Below, piece after piece: positions 46,547 through 55,081 of a DNA stretch of 64,000 nt; positions within the stretch are counted from its first letter, which is position 1, and each line of letters begins with the position of its first letter. The stretch spans positions 248,001 through 312,000 of the forward strand of contig JAVEDP010000041.1 of NCBI GenBank assembly GCA_030841085.1. The letters run 5' to 3'. This stretch comes from Pyrinomonadaceae bacterium (lineage in GTDB: Bacteria; Acidobacteriota; Blastocatellia; Pyrinomonadales; Pyrinomonadaceae). Made by a program: the position numbers and the translations under genes. The notes under the pieces were generated by a model that saw only the letters and a program-made list of their open reading frames with translations, had not been told where the DNA came from and ran no database searches.

Positions 46547-46936
46547 CTAGCGCTGAAACGAGGCGGAAGGATTTATCAAAGCCGGCGCGATCGGTATCTG
46601 GCTGCTTCTGCCGGCCTTCTGGGTTCCGACCTGGCTAGCTAACAAAGGCTTCAGCCCCAGCCCGCGCGCTTCGGATTCAAGTCGGGCCGGAGCGAAGGCC
46701 TGCTCTTTCTTCAACATCAGCTGTTGCTGTTCCGCGAGCAGCTTTTCGCGTTCGCGCCGCAGGCCTTCACTCTTGTAGCCGTATTGAATGGCGGTGAAAT
46801 ATTGCTGCGCTGCAAAAACGAAACCGCCGGCCAACACCAGTCCACAACAAAGCAAGAGCGCGAGACGAGACAAGGCACGTACGTCACGGTCGCGGCGGAT
46901 GTTGGCGTTGCGTTGCTTCGAGGGGACTCTGTTCAT
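46547..46936 (-). CDS. ftsL: FtsL-like division protein
   Basis: A 129-residue bitopic protein: basic cytoplasmic N-terminus, one membrane helix (LALLLCCGLVLAGGFVFAA near 24-43), then a coiled coil (SEGLRREREKLLAEQQQLML). Size, topology and position between rsmH and ftsI fit FtsL, which forms a complex with FtsB and FtsQ. Sequence alone is weak because FtsL is poorly conserved. The C-terminal part is Pro/Ser-rich. Confidence 0.8.
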   Translation of the reverse strand: MNRVPSKQRNANIRRDRDVRALSRLALLLCCGLVLAGGFVFAAQQYFTAIQYGYKSEGLRREREKLLAEQQQLMLKKEQAFAPARLESEARGLGLKPLLASQVGTQKAGRSSQIPIAPALINPSASFQR

Positions 46937-46977
46937 TGCGGGGAACTCCGGGTCAGTTAGTTTTTTTTTGCTACTTT

Positions 46978-47090
46978 GAGATCTGAGATCTCAGATCTGA
47001 AATCTCAAAATCTAAAAAGAAATTTCAGATTCCCAATTCAAGTTTCAAATCCAAGAGTCTGGCGATTCAATTTTCAAATCTCAGAGCTTG
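46978..47090. repeat. Repeat-rich spacer, GATCTCA/TTTCAAAT types
   Basis: GAGATCTGAGATCTCAGATC begins a stretch of GATCTCA-like units (46978-47015), then TTTCAAATC/AAGTTTCAAATC-like units to 47090. Period 7 is visible but degenerate. It lies between ftsL and rsmH and reaches the rsmH stop. Confidence 0.6.
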
Positions 47091-48043
47091 CGACAGGCTC
47101 GCAGCTTGGCGCTGCGCGCTCGGGGATTCGCCTCAATCTCAAACTCGTCCGGCGTCACCGGACGTTTCGTCAACAACTCAACAGCGCGTCGTGCGCCGCA
47201 GTTGCAAACTCCGGTTCGGTGCTGACACTGGCACCGCCCCGAAAGCCGCCTTAACTCGTGCTTCATGATCCGGTCTTCAAGGGAGTGAAAACTGATAACA
47301 ACGAAGCGGCCGTCGGTTTCTAAAAGATCGATTACTTCTTCAACGAATGGAGCTAAATCTTCCAACTCGTGGTTAACTGCGATGCGTAATGCCTGGAAAG
47401 TGCGCGTTGCCGGATGAATGCGCTGGTGTTTCTTTTTACCGGCCGCGCGTGCCACCAAGTCGGCTAGTTCTTTCGTGGTGGATATCGGCGTCCCTTGCTC
47501 GCGCTGTTCAACTATCCATTTGGCGATGCGGCGCGAGTTCCGCTCTTCACCATACTCAAAAATAATTCGCGCTATTTCTTCTTCGGAAAGTCGCAGCAGA
47601 AGTTCGGCGGCCGTCTCTTCATCGCCGGCTGCGTCCATGCGCATGTCCAGTGGCGCATCAAAGCGAAAACTAAACCCGCGCGTTTCCGAATCGAACTGCA
47701 GCGACGAAACACCGAGGTCGACGAGAACGCCCGCAACTTGCTTTTCGCCACGCTCGTTCATCACGCGACTGACTTCTCGAAAATCGGCGTGAACCGCTTG
47801 AAAGCGATTGCCAAATCGCAGAAGCCGTTGCGTTGCCGCAGCGAGTGCCTCACCGTCGCGATCGAATCCGATTACGCGTGTTGCTTCTGAAGTTTCAAGG
47901 ATCGCTTCGCTGTGTCCACCCAGTCCCACCGTGCAGTCGAGAAACAGGCCTCCTCGTTCCGGCTTGAGGAATTCAATCGCTTCTCGAAGCAGCACGGGGC
48001 GATGGGGCGCGCTCCTGCCCCCCAAGAGCGCAGCCATCACCAC
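47081..48043 (-). CDS. rsmH: 16S rRNA (cytosine(1402)-N4)-methyltransferase RsmH
   Basis: A 320-residue methyltransferase that modifies C1402 of 16S rRNA. SAPHRPVLLREAIEFL opens the protein, followed by LDCTVGLGGHSEAIL (motif I), GFDRDGEALAAA and ADFREVSRVM. GVLVDLGVSSLQFDSETRGF, ISFHSLEDRIMKHELRRL and the C-terminal NPRARSAKLRACRKL are RsmH markers. Start at 48043 or the Met two codons in. It lies 119 bp after mraZ, with an inverted heptamer array between. Confidence 0.96.
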   Translation of the reverse strand: MVMAALLGGRSAPHRPVLLREAIEFLKPERGGLFLDCTVGLGGHSEAILETSEATRVIGFDRDGEALAAATQRLLRFGNRFQAVHADFREVSRVMNERGEKQVAGVLVDLGVSSLQFDSETRGFSFRFDAPLDMRMDAAGDEETAAELLLRLSEEEIARIIFEYGEERNSRRIAKWIVEQREQGTPISTTKELADLVARAAGKKKHQRIHPATRTFQALRIAVNHELEDLAPFVEEVIDLLETDGRFVVISFHSLEDRIMKHELRRLSGRCQCQHRTGVCNCGARRAVELLTKRPVTPDEFEIEANPRARSAKLRACRKL

Positions 48044-48075
48044 CGCCCCGTGATCTCGTGCAAAGAACTTTCAAC

Positions 48076-48163
48076 TGGTAAATGGTGAATGGTAAATAGT
48101 GAATGGACCATGTTGTTTGGTCACCTCGTATCGTCCATTTACCATTGACCATTTACCATTTAC
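48076..48163. repeat. Inverted pair of 7-bp-period arrays (TGGTAAA type)
   Basis: TGGTAAA, TGGTGAA, TGGTAAA, TAGTGAA (48076-48103) face the reverse-complement array at 48134-48163, which ends at the mraZ stop codon. Arms of about 30 bp could pair over a 26-base centre. Confidence 0.9.
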
Positions 48164-48603
48164 TAGATTCCCAGTTTCGCGATTGCCGCTTCGTCGTCTT
48201 CGGTATAAGGATCCGCAAGCAAGCGCGCTTTGAAAACATCTAACTCCCAAACCTCGAGATAAGTCAGATAACCAAGCACCGCAACGTCGCCCATCACGCC
48301 GGCCGCTTTTCGCAGCAGCGGATGAATCAACAAACGCCCCTGGCCATCAATCGTGGCCTGCTGACCGTAATAGTTCGTCCTATCAAGGAACTTGCGCCGG
48401 GCCGGATCCATCGTCGGCAAGAGCGAAAGGCGCTGCTCTATCGACTCCCACTCCGGCAAGGGGTAAATCCGAACGTTGTCACCAGTAAGACTAGTTATGT
48501 AGAATTCGCCGCCGTGCTTTTCGTCGATTAGCCGGCGAAACGGCGTCGGCACCTTTAGCCGACCCTTGGCATCTATCCGGGCCGTGTAGTTTCCCCGCAA
48601 CAT
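48163..48603 (-). CDS. mraZ: Transcriptional regulator MraZ
   Basis: A 146-residue MraZ with its two SpoVT/AbrB-like repeats: [20 protein letters not shown] and [20 protein letters not shown]. It binds the repeats in its own promoter and represses the dcw operon. The operator at 48681-48705 lies about 80 bp upstream. Its stop codon lies at the edge of the heptamer array. First gene of the cluster. Confidence 0.97.
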   Translation of the reverse strand: MLRGNYTARIDAKGRLKVPTPFRRLIDEKHGGEFYITSLTGDNVRIYPLPEWESIEQRLSLLPTMDPARRKFLDRTNYYGQQATIDGQGRLLIHPLLRKAAGVMGDVAVLGYLTYLEVWELDVFKARLLADPYTEDDEAAIAKLGI

Positions 48604-48680
48604 AGAATTGACCGATCAATAGTTTGGCGGGTGGCCGTTTCAGGAAAAGTAGACTAATGATCGGTTCGCTACGAGGTTGG

Positions 48681-48705
48681 ACCCACTTCCGACCACTTTT
48701 GACCA
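48681..48705 (-). promoter_or_regulatory. MraZ operator, three repeats with 10-bp period
   Basis: On the minus strand TGGTC, TGGTC and TGGGT are each followed by a 5-bp spacer, giving an exact 10-bp period, the arrangement of the known TGGGN MraZ boxes. The site starts 12 bp downstream of the -10 box, over the expected transcription start, where binding would block RNA polymerase. Confidence 0.85.
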
Positions 48706-48716
48706 CCCGGAGCCGG

Positions 48717-48745
48717 ATACTACGCTCCATCATTTTGGCTGTCAA
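48717..48745 (-). promoter_or_regulatory. dcw operon promoter
   Basis: TTGACA (48740-48745) and TAGTAT (48717-48722) on the minus strand are separated by 17 bp. This is near consensus and the best promoter in the window. It drives mraZ and probably the whole dcw cluster. Confidence 0.85.
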
Positions 48746-48892
48746 TACCAAAATCCGCGAAAAACTGGAGTTTTTGCAGGTTTCATCGCTCCCAGGCAAA
48801 GTTACTGTTCGCCTGTTGTCGGCCTAACGCCTCGGTGGCACGAGCCCTCGAACTAGCCTTCGTAGCCGCGGGCCATGGCTTGTTGTATATTG

Positions 48893-48922
48893 GCGCGCCC
48901 GTTTTGGGGGAACCGGGCGCGC
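48893..48922 (+). promoter_or_regulatory. Leader hairpin before the ZIP gene
   Basis: GCGCGCCC (48893-48900) pairs with GGGCGCGC (48915-48922) with GTTTTGGGGGAACC between; the start codon follows 13 bp later and no ribosome binding site is visible. It might control translation. Confidence 0.35.
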
Positions 48923-48935
48923 TCCACACTAAATA

Positions 48936-49739
48936 ATGAATCTTGATTCCGGGGGATTTGTCGCCCTTCTTTTCTTTGGCCTGCTGGCCGCAGCCGCAAA
49001 CCTTGTTGGCGGATTTGTGCTCATCAAGTCGGGGGCGCACCGCTTTGGCGAGCGCTTTCTAAAGTATCTAGTCGCACTCGGCGCCGGCTTTATGTTGGCA
49101 GCGATCTTCCTTGAGATCGTGCCCGAGACGATTAGCATTTGGACTGAAAATCTTGGCGGTAAGACCGCGGCCGAAGCCATCATCGGCGCCATGACCCTGC
49201 TGCTGGGCGGTTATCTGGTCATTCAACTGTTCGAACACACCATCGCTCCACATTTTCACTTCGGCGCGGAGACTCATCCGGAATCTTTCATGCGACCTTC
49301 GGCGGCATACGCTGCGGTTGGTGGACTGTGGATTCATACTTTCTTCGATGGCGTTTCGATCGCCGCGGCGTTCCTGGTGAACTTTCGCGTCGGTTTGCTG
49401 GTATTCATTGCCATCCTGCTGCACAAGATGCCGGAAGGATTTACGGTTGCTTCCATCATGCTCGCCTCCGGACGCTCGTCGCGAATAGCATTGTGGGCCA
49501 CAGCGGCGATTGGCGCGGCAACGTTGGCTGGAGTTGTCGCAGTCGCATTATTGAACACCAGAATAAGCGGCGCTGTCGGCTACGCGCTTCCCTTCTCGGC
49601 GGGGGTTACACTCTACGTCGCCGCAAGCGACTTGATTCCGGAGGTGAATCACAAAGAAGAACGAAACCCGATGGTCTCGATTGTCGTTTTTGTAGGGGTG
49701 GCGCTTTTCTATTTGTTGCATCTGGTGATCGAAGGATAG
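48936..49739 (+). CDS. ZIP family metal transporter
   Basis: A 267-residue membrane protein with about eight helices. The metal-pathway motifs are HTFFDGVSIAAAF (helix 4, His and Asp) and HKMPEGFTVASIM (helix 5, His and Glu), as in ZupT/ZIP transporters of zinc or other divalent ions. An internal His-rich loop (HTIAPHFHFGAETH) may bind metal. It is divergent from mraZ. Metal specificity cannot be read from the sequence. Confidence 0.9.
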   Translation: MNLDSGGFVALLFFGLLAAAANLVGGFVLIKSGAHRFGERFLKYLVALGAGFMLAAIFLEIVPETISIWTENLGGKTAAEAIIGAMTLLLGGYLVIQLFEHTIAPHFHFGAETHPESFMRPSAAYAAVGGLWIHTFFDGVSIAAAFLVNFRVGLLVFIAILLHKMPEGFTVASIMLASGRSSRIALWATAAIGAATLAGVVAVALLNTRISGAVGYALPFSAGVTLYVAASDLIPEVNHKEERNPMVSIVVFVGVALFYLLHLVIEG

Positions 49740-49803
49740 ATTCAGATTTCAATTGTCATCGAAAAAACATTCGTGTCTTGTATCAAGCTGCTCGTTATCG
49801 ATA

Positions 49804-50700
49804 TTGATTAAGAAGTCCCACAAAACTTGCTTTACACGGCGCGGTGTATTTCTTCACGCGCTTGTCTGCGCGGTCCTGCTGCTCACCTTTCAAATCGCAG
49901 CCACAGCTCAAACTGGGCAATCACCGATCCCGCTGCCCACGCCTTTTACTCCCGTCGTCGACTACGCAAACGTCATTGATTCTGACACCAGGCAAAAGCT
50001 GGAGTCGATCTATCTCAACCTAAAACAGCGTGCTGATATTGAATTCGCGGTAGTTACCGTCGATACCACCGGCGATCAGGATATTTACGACTACTCGCTG
50101 GCGATTGCGCGCGGTTGGGGAATTGGCTCTAAAGGCGGAGAGAAAAACGGCTTTCTGCTCGTGGTCGCGATTAAGGATCGGAAGTATTTCACTCAGGTCA
50201 GCGATCATCTGGAAGGCGATCTGAATGATGGACTCGTCGGCGAAATTCAGCGGGCGCGCCTGGTACCCCAATTCAAAAAGGGAAATTATAGCCAGGGAAT
50301 TTACGACACAATTCAAAGCTACGTTGCCACGTTGGCTGAAAAGCGCGGGTTTAATATCGAGGGGATTGATCAGCGCTATGCCTATCGCGAGGCGCCCGCG
50401 CAGCCGGCAACGAGTTCGCCTGGAGGACTTCCTTCATTCTGCACCTTGATCATCATCCTCTTTATCATCGCGCTGGTGTTGTCATCGTTTCGGAAGGGCG
50501 GTAAAGGCGGAGGCGGTGGTTGTCTCAACATGTTTCTGCTGGGCTCGCTGCTTAACAGCGGCAGTCGCGGTGGCTGGGGCGGTTCGAGCAGCGGTTGGGG
50601 CGGCGGTGGCTTTGGCGGCGGCGGAGGTGGTGGTGGTTTCGGCGGTGGTTTTGGTGGCGGCGGAAGTTTCGGCGGCGGTGGCGCCGGCGGCGGCTGGTAA
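49804..50700 (+). CDS. TPM domain protein with Gly-rich tail (YgcG-like)
   Basis: A protein of about 298 residues with a signal peptide (FLHALVCAVLLLTFQIAATA) and a TPM_phosphatase domain (VVDYANVIDSDTRQKLESIY, EFAVVTVDTTGDQDIYDYSL, GEKNGFLLVVAIKDRKYF). One membrane helix (FCTLIIILFIIALVLSSF) and a very long Gly-rich tail follow (GGGFGGGG type). TPM proteins work near photosystems and in membrane proteins of unknown function. TTG 49804 is my best start; TTG 49753 gives 17 more residues. It is first in an operon with a nucleotidyltransferase and LemA. Confidence 0.82.
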   Translation: MIKKSHKTCFTRRGVFLHALVCAVLLLTFQIAATAQTGQSPIPLPTPFTPVVDYANVIDSDTRQKLESIYLNLKQRADIEFAVVTVDTTGDQDIYDYSLAIARGWGIGSKGGEKNGFLLVVAIKDRKYFTQVSDHLEGDLNDGLVGEIQRARLVPQFKKGNYSQGIYDTIQSYVATLAEKRGFNIEGIDQRYAYREAPAQPATSSPGGLPSFCTLIIILFIIALVLSSFRKGGKGGGGGCLNMFLLGSLLNSGSRGGWGGSSSGWGGGGFGGGGGGGGFGGGFGGGGSFGGGGAGGGW

Positions 50701-50777
50701 GTAGGACAGGCATTCCTGCCTGTCCGTTTCGGAAACTGTTCCACCACGGATAGACGGTTCAGGCATTCCCGTCTGTC
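50701..50777 (+). repeat. REP-like units, family B, two direct copies
   Basis: GGACAGGCATTCCTGCCTGT (50702-50721) and a diverged copy (about 50757-50777, CAGGCATTCCCGTCTGTC) lie in the same orientation between the TPM gene and the nucleotidyltransferase gene. The first begins at the TPM stop codon. Confidence 0.7.
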
Positions 50778-50818
50778 TGTTCTGAACATGGAAGTCTGTT
50801 AATATCGAGCTAAACGCG

Positions 50819-51562
50819 ATGGCAAAGACGGTCATTCAGGAAGCACTAAACGGTCTCATCGGAGATCTGCGCGCAACGCATGGCGACAACCTCGCTTCTG
50901 TTGTGCTGTACGGCTCGGCAGCCGCGGGCGATCATGTCGAATTGCGTTCGGATTACAACCTGCTGATCACTCTCAATCGCATAACTCCCGAGGACCTGCG
51001 CCTGGCCCAGGCGCCAATGCGCGAATGGCAGCGGCTCGGCCATCCGCTTCCGGTTTATTTCACAACCGAGGAACTGTCAGACGCAGCCGACGTATTTCCG
51101 ATTGAGTTTCATCAGATGGCCAAAGCGCGCGTCGTGCTTTTCGGGAAAGATCCGTTTGAGTTCGTGACGTTGTCGGATGCGAATCTGCGACACCAAACGG
51201 AATATGAGCTGCGCAGCAAACTGATTCAGCTTCGCCGGCTGTACATTCCCGCGTCAGTTTCAATTGAAAAGTTGTGCGATTTGATGAGCGATAGCCTGGC
51301 GAGCTTTGCGGCGTTGTTTCGCGCGGTATTGATGTTGCACGGTGAAGAAGCGCCGGTCGCGAAACCCGAATGCGTTCGCGCGACTGCCCGGCGTTTCCAG
51401 CTTGACCCGGAACCTTTTGAAAAGATTTTTGCCTTTCGCGCGAATGATTATCTGCCCCCTACTGAAAAAGAAGCGAACGACATTTTCGGCGCTTATCTGG
51501 AACAAATCGATCGCGTCATCCAGGTAGTAGACGAATTCGATAACGCACCATCAGGAGATTGA
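50819..51562 (+). CDS. Nucleotidyltransferase-fold protein, active site possibly impaired
   Basis: A 247-residue protein whose N-terminal domain has the GSxxxG of nucleotidyltransferases (LYGSAAAGDHVELRSDYNLL). The usual SDxD reads SDYN, so the second catalytic acid is Asn. The C-terminus is helical (LRRLYIPASVSIEKLCDLM, SLASFAALFRAVLML), like HEPN or kanamycin-transferase-type tails. It may bind nucleotides without catalysis. It lies between the TPM gene and lemA, with one base to lemA, so the three form an operon. Confidence 0.7.
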   Translation: MAKTVIQEALNGLIGDLRATHGDNLASVVLYGSAAAGDHVELRSDYNLLITLNRITPEDLRLAQAPMREWQRLGHPLPVYFTTEELSDAADVFPIEFHQMAKARVVLFGKDPFEFVTLSDANLRHQTEYELRSKLIQLRRLYIPASVSIEKLCDLMSDSLASFAALFRAVLMLHGEEAPVAKPECVRATARRFQLDPEPFEKIFAFRANDYLPPTEKEANDIFGAYLEQIDRVIQVVDEFDNAPSGD

Positions 51563-51563
51563 A

Positions 51564-52208
51564 ATGATGCAACGAAGACTTTGTTTACTCGCTTTGGTTG
51601 TTTTTATCGCTGCCACCGCCAGCGGTTGCAGCTACAACACGCTGACCACGAAGCATGAGAATGTGAAGGGCAAATGGGCCAACGTTGAAACGCAACTACA
51701 GCGGCGCAGTGACTTGCTGAATAACTTGATCGAGACGGCAAAACTCGCAGGCGTTCAGGAGCAGGAAGTGTTCGGCAAGATCGCCGAGGCTCGGTCCAAG
51801 CTGCTGAATGCCTCACAGCAGGCGCCACAGGGCGAAGGCGGCGACAAGAGTCCGGAACAGAAGCAGGCCGTCATCGATGCGGCAAACAGCTTCGGCGGGA
51901 CGATCGGCCGGCTGCTGGTGTTGCAGGAAAACTATCCGCAGCTGAAATCCAACGAGAATTTTTTGAAGGCGCAGGACGAAGTGGTGGGCACCGAGAATCG
52001 CATCGCCACATCGCGCAAGGATTACAACGAAGCGGTGCAGGACTACAACACCACCCGCGCAAAATTCCCGACGGTTATTTCCGCAAAACTCTTTGGTTTC
52101 AAAGAGGAGCCGTACTTCAAAGCTGAAGAAGGCGCGACGCAGGTTCCGAAAATTGATTCAAACAGCCTGCGCCAGAATCAAGCGCCCGCTCCTGCTCCGT
52201 CGAAATAG
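51564..52208 (+). CDS. lemA: LemA family lipoprotein
   Basis: A 214-residue LemA protein with a lipoprotein signal (LVVFIAATASGC, lipobox Cys near residue 20), a helical LemA core (KWANVETQLQRRSDLLNNLI, FPTVISAKLFGF) and a Pro/Ala-rich end. LemA genes are often next to TPM genes, as here. The role is unknown, probably in envelope or membrane stress functions. A GC hairpin follows. Confidence 0.88.
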   Translation: MMQRRLCLLALVVFIAATASGCSYNTLTTKHENVKGKWANVETQLQRRSDLLNNLIETAKLAGVQEQEVFGKIAEARSKLLNASQQAPQGEGGDKSPEQKQAVIDAANSFGGTIGRLLVLQENYPQLKSNENFLKAQDEVVGTENRIATSRKDYNEAVQDYNTTRAKFPTVISAKLFGFKEEPYFKAEEGATQVPKIDSNSLRQNQAPAPAPSK

Positions 52209-52270
52209 TCGCGCGGAATGCTGGCACTGTGTGGCCGAGCTGATTCCTTTGGGGAATTTTCATGAAACAA

Positions 52271-52292
52271 GAGGCCGCCTCGTGGCGGCCTC
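52271..52292 (+). terminator. Possible terminator after lemA
   Basis: GAGGCCGCC (52271-52279) pairs with GGCGGCCTC (52284-52292) around TCGT. Only TTCG follows, so it is a weak intrinsic terminator or a shared stop for two convergent genes. Confidence 0.5.
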
Positions 52293-52365
52293 TTCGAATG
52301 GTACAGCGATCTCGGCGACCAATAACAGGCAGGTTATCCTTAAATCACCTTGTACATTACACAGC

Positions 52366-52887
52366 TCACTGAAGATCGAAGATCCGCTGGATCACTCTTC
52401 TTTCGTCGGCTTCCTTCAATTTTCCCACCCAAACGTCCGCGATGCGGCCAGAGCGATCAATCAGGAGAAGCGTTGGCGTGGCGGAAACTTTGACTTCAGA
52501 TAAATTCTTGCTAACGACGTCATCTACTGCAACGCCGTGCTCTGACAGGTAGCTCAAGGATTCTGATTTGTCGCCTGGCATAACCGCGAGAATGCGCGGT
52601 AGCGGTCTCTGTCCTCTCTGGTCATAAAGCTTGCGGTAAAAAGCCGCGCTTCCCTCGCAATATCGACAACCTTTCTGAAGCACCATCAAGAGAGTTGTCC
52701 CGTTCTCACCCCAATTGACGTCCGTCAACGGCATCTGCGCTCCAACGGGTGGCGCGAAGGGTTCCGTCGTCTTCGGCTTAAGTCGAGCCCATAGCAAATT
52801 GCCAAGGACGATCACGGTGAGAACTATGATCGCTAGGTTAGCTGTTACCTCGAGAACTCGCCGGAAGCGCGGAGAGGGCATCTTCAT
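52366..52887 (-). CDS. Membrane-anchored thioredoxin-like protein
   Basis: A 173-residue protein with one N-terminal helix (ANLAIIVLTVIVLGNLLWAR) and a thioredoxin-fold domain. The redox pair is CRYC (LLMVLQKGCRYCEGSAAFY) and the cis-Pro is in VSATPTLLLIDRSG. This resembles periplasmic TlpA/peroxiredoxin-like reductases that reduce disulphides outside the cell. The 601-aa gene starts upstream and the Cys-rich peptide lies beyond it, all on the same strand. Confidence 0.82.
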   Translation of the reverse strand: MKMPSPRFRRVLEVTANLAIIVLTVIVLGNLLWARLKPKTTEPFAPPVGAQMPLTDVNWGENGTTLLMVLQKGCRYCEGSAAFYRKLYDQRGQRPLPRILAVMPGDKSESLSYLSEHGVAVDDVVSKNLSEVKVSATPTLLLIDRSGRIADVWVGKLKEADERRVIQRIFDLQ

Positions 52888-52905
52888 ACTTACTTTCTTC
52901 TGCCT

Positions 52906-54711
52906 TTATGGACGGGTTGACTTTTGGGTTGTACTCTTCGGCTCGCTAGCAAGTACACCCCTAGCGAACGCAAGCTTTAAGGAAAGTCGCAGTCGAGGAT
53001 CGCGGAAGTCATCAGCAATACTCTGGCTCCCAAACCAATCGGCCTTGGCGAGGAGCGAAAGAGACTTGTTTATTTCAATCTCACCGAGACTTTCCGGTGC
53101 ATTCGCAAGCAGTGTGGAGAAATTTTCGATTACGACCTTGAGCCTAATGCCCCCCGCAAGGTCCTGACCTTGTTTTACATTGGACGGGGAAGAGTTGGCG
53201 TACTTCGCGGCGACAGACAATATCTCGAACGCGCGCCGAGGATCGTCCTTGGCTAATAGCGCGGAAGCCATTAAAGCTAGTTCGACCTTTTTCGGACTTG
53301 GTGACGCAAGATCGAGGCATTTCATCGCATCGCTGACGAATTCGAATCCAAGAACACGATCTTGTTTTGCAACTGCTGACGAGAGCGCGAGCAGCGCCCA
53401 AGCCCGCGTTTCGGTGGAGGCGATTGATTCCGCCACGCGGCTCGCATCAATGAACTTTCCTTGCTTTGCCAGTAAACTCAACTGCGTAATAGTCAGAAAA
53501 TCACTCAGAGTTGTTTTAAGTCTTGCGTCGCTGACGTGACTGATCGCGTCCGCTGCAAGATCCAGCTCGATCTGCGAGTAATCGTTCACGCTTTTGCGCA
53601 CAAGATCGAGAACAAACCGCATAAGCCGTATGTCGCGCCCTCCTGCACTCTTTCCTTTAAGGATGTCCCCCAGGCGGTCCTTAGGGTCCACAATTGCTTC
53701 CGGTGATACCGACTGTATTAACGATTTCGCCTTATCAGGAACAAGCGGCGAAACTTGATCGAGTAATAGATCGAAGGTCATTAGCTGTTCTGGCTGCCCA
53801 TTGGCCATCACTGGTCGTACACTGAGAACGAAGGCAAGATAGCTGGAGCTTACGTACGAGGGGTCAAGCGCGCCGTTATTGTTCGCGTCTAACGCCAAAT
53901 CGACCCAAGCCCGCAACGAGTTCAAGAAGAAAAGCTGGAAACCGCTTCTTGCGGCTGCCGGCATGTCGCGATCAGATTGAACCAGGATGGGGACAAACCG
54001 TAGGTTGAGGGGGTCAAGACTCACCGAATGCGCCAGAATTTGACCTATCGAGCTTTCAAGCTTGTTAAGAGCCAAGCGGCTCCCGTCTTGCAGTAGCTTC
54101 TGAAAGATGTCGGATATCGTCGATGAGACTACCCCACTTTGCACACTCTGGAGGATCAGTGCTGACGCTTTCTCGAAATCAGTACCCATGATTGAAAGAG
54201 CGATCTTAGCTGTCTCGTCGGCGCGTTTGCCACGGCTCAACATTTCAGCGCTCCAATTGCCGTTCCGAAGCACACTTGTCGGATCTTTATTCGAGTCAGC
54301 TTCGGGCTGTGATTCCTTCCGCAGCGCCGAGACTCTGTCAATATCCAACTTTGCATATGCGGAGAGAATCTGATTACGAAGGGTTGCTGCTGTGTATCGT
54401 CGGCCCCAGCCTGCTTTCTCATCAGAGGTCCATTCTTTCAGGTCACGCAGCGCGAGCTCCAGCAAGCGAATCTCGTCCTCACGCTTTGACGATGGCAAGA
54501 GCTCAGAGGCCATCACAAGCAAAGTAATTCTCTGCTCTATGTCTGAAAGCTTGGATGCTTCTTCAGCGGAAGTGAGAATTGACGCTACCGCTAACGATCT
54601 ATAGTCGTAGTCAGGCTGGGGTTTCTGGGCGAGACAGAGATAAGACGGGAGAAGAGCGAACGGACCCACCCCACAAGTTACCAGAACGATGATCCCGAGG
54701 ACTCGGCGCAC
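52906..54711 (-). CDS. Exported helical-repeat protein of unknown function, 601 aa
   Basis: A 601-residue protein with a signal peptide (VLGIIVLVTCGVGPFALLPS). The rest is almost all alpha-helix with Leu/Ala periodicity, as in TPR- or HEAT-like repeats (RAWALLALSSAVAKQDRVLG, KKVELALMASALLAKDDPRR, EILSVAAKYANSS). No catalytic motif is visible. Runs of helical pairs around 400-520 look most repeat-like. It lies 18 bp upstream of the thioredoxin-like gene, probably in one transcript. Confidence 0.75.
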   Translation of the reverse strand: MRRVLGIIVLVTCGVGPFALLPSYLCLAQKPQPDYDYRSLAVASILTSAEEASKLSDIEQRITLLVMASELLPSSKREDEIRLLELALRDLKEWTSDEKAGWGRRYTAATLRNQILSAYAKLDIDRVSALRKESQPEADSNKDPTSVLRNGNWSAEMLSRGKRADETAKIALSIMGTDFEKASALILQSVQSGVVSSTISDIFQKLLQDGSRLALNKLESSIGQILAHSVSLDPLNLRFVPILVQSDRDMPAAARSGFQLFFLNSLRAWVDLALDANNNGALDPSYVSSSYLAFVLSVRPVMANGQPEQLMTFDLLLDQVSPLVPDKAKSLIQSVSPEAIVDPKDRLGDILKGKSAGGRDIRLMRFVLDLVRKSVNDYSQIELDLAADAISHVSDARLKTTLSDFLTITQLSLLAKQGKFIDASRVAESIASTETRAWALLALSSAVAKQDRVLGFEFVSDAMKCLDLASPSPKKVELALMASALLAKDDPRRAFEILSVAAKYANSSPSNVKQGQDLAGGIRLKVVIENFSTLLANAPESLGEIEINKSLSLLAKADWFGSQSIADDFRDPRLRLSLKLAFARGVLASEPKSTTQKSTRP

Positions 54712-54871
54712 GATAATACTCCTTCGGCTATTTTCTCTCGTTTTGATTTCGGCCCTCTGCCTTTAATTCCTACGACCACAGGTTGAACGTAGTTCTGCTC
54801 CGCTAGCCAGAACTCCGATCATTACAAGCTCATCAGCGCGCCCAACAAGAAGATGATTTTTAACGCGGTAC

Positions 54872-55081
54872 CTAGTTCTGTGGTGGTTCTTCGAATGCTG
54901 GGTTACATTTCGACAAGCACTTTCCGTAGGCGTCTGAGCAGGCGCGTCTGCAAGCCTGGTCGTTCCCGCAGTTGAAACTACAGTTGGCTTCAACGCTATC
55001 ACAGTTATCACTACAGATGCCTGGCTCAGCGGTAGATACGGGAGAAAGATAGTTTGTAAAGAGAACTACAGTAAGTAGCAT
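54872..55081 (-). CDS. Exported cysteine-rich mini-protein with four CxxxC motifs
   Basis: A 69-residue peptide: hydrophobic start (LLTVVLFTNYLSPVSTA) and a mature part with eight Cys in four CxxxC pairs (CSDNC, CSFNC, CRRAC, CLSKC) at regular 6-5-6 spacing, which would form disulphide-linked helices. ATG 55081 follows an amber codon (55084-55082) that is itself in frame with a better start at 55114 (AAGGGA before it). The natural reading may thus start 11 codons earlier, with the stop later acquired. No known family. Confidence 0.6.
   Translation of the reverse strand: MLLTVVLFTNYLSPVSTAEPGICSDNCDSVEANCSFNCGNDQACRRACSDAYGKCLSKCNPAFEEPPQN

Noticed and set aside
50382-50835. Pro/Ala-rich and Thr-rich frames opposite the TPM tail
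   Set aside because: They are antisense shadows of the Gly-rich repeat and have no start signals.
54763-55011. 82-aa frame overlapping the Cys-rich peptide in another frame
   Set aside because: No ribosome binding site or signal sequence; the regular Cys pattern in the other frame is far less likely by chance.
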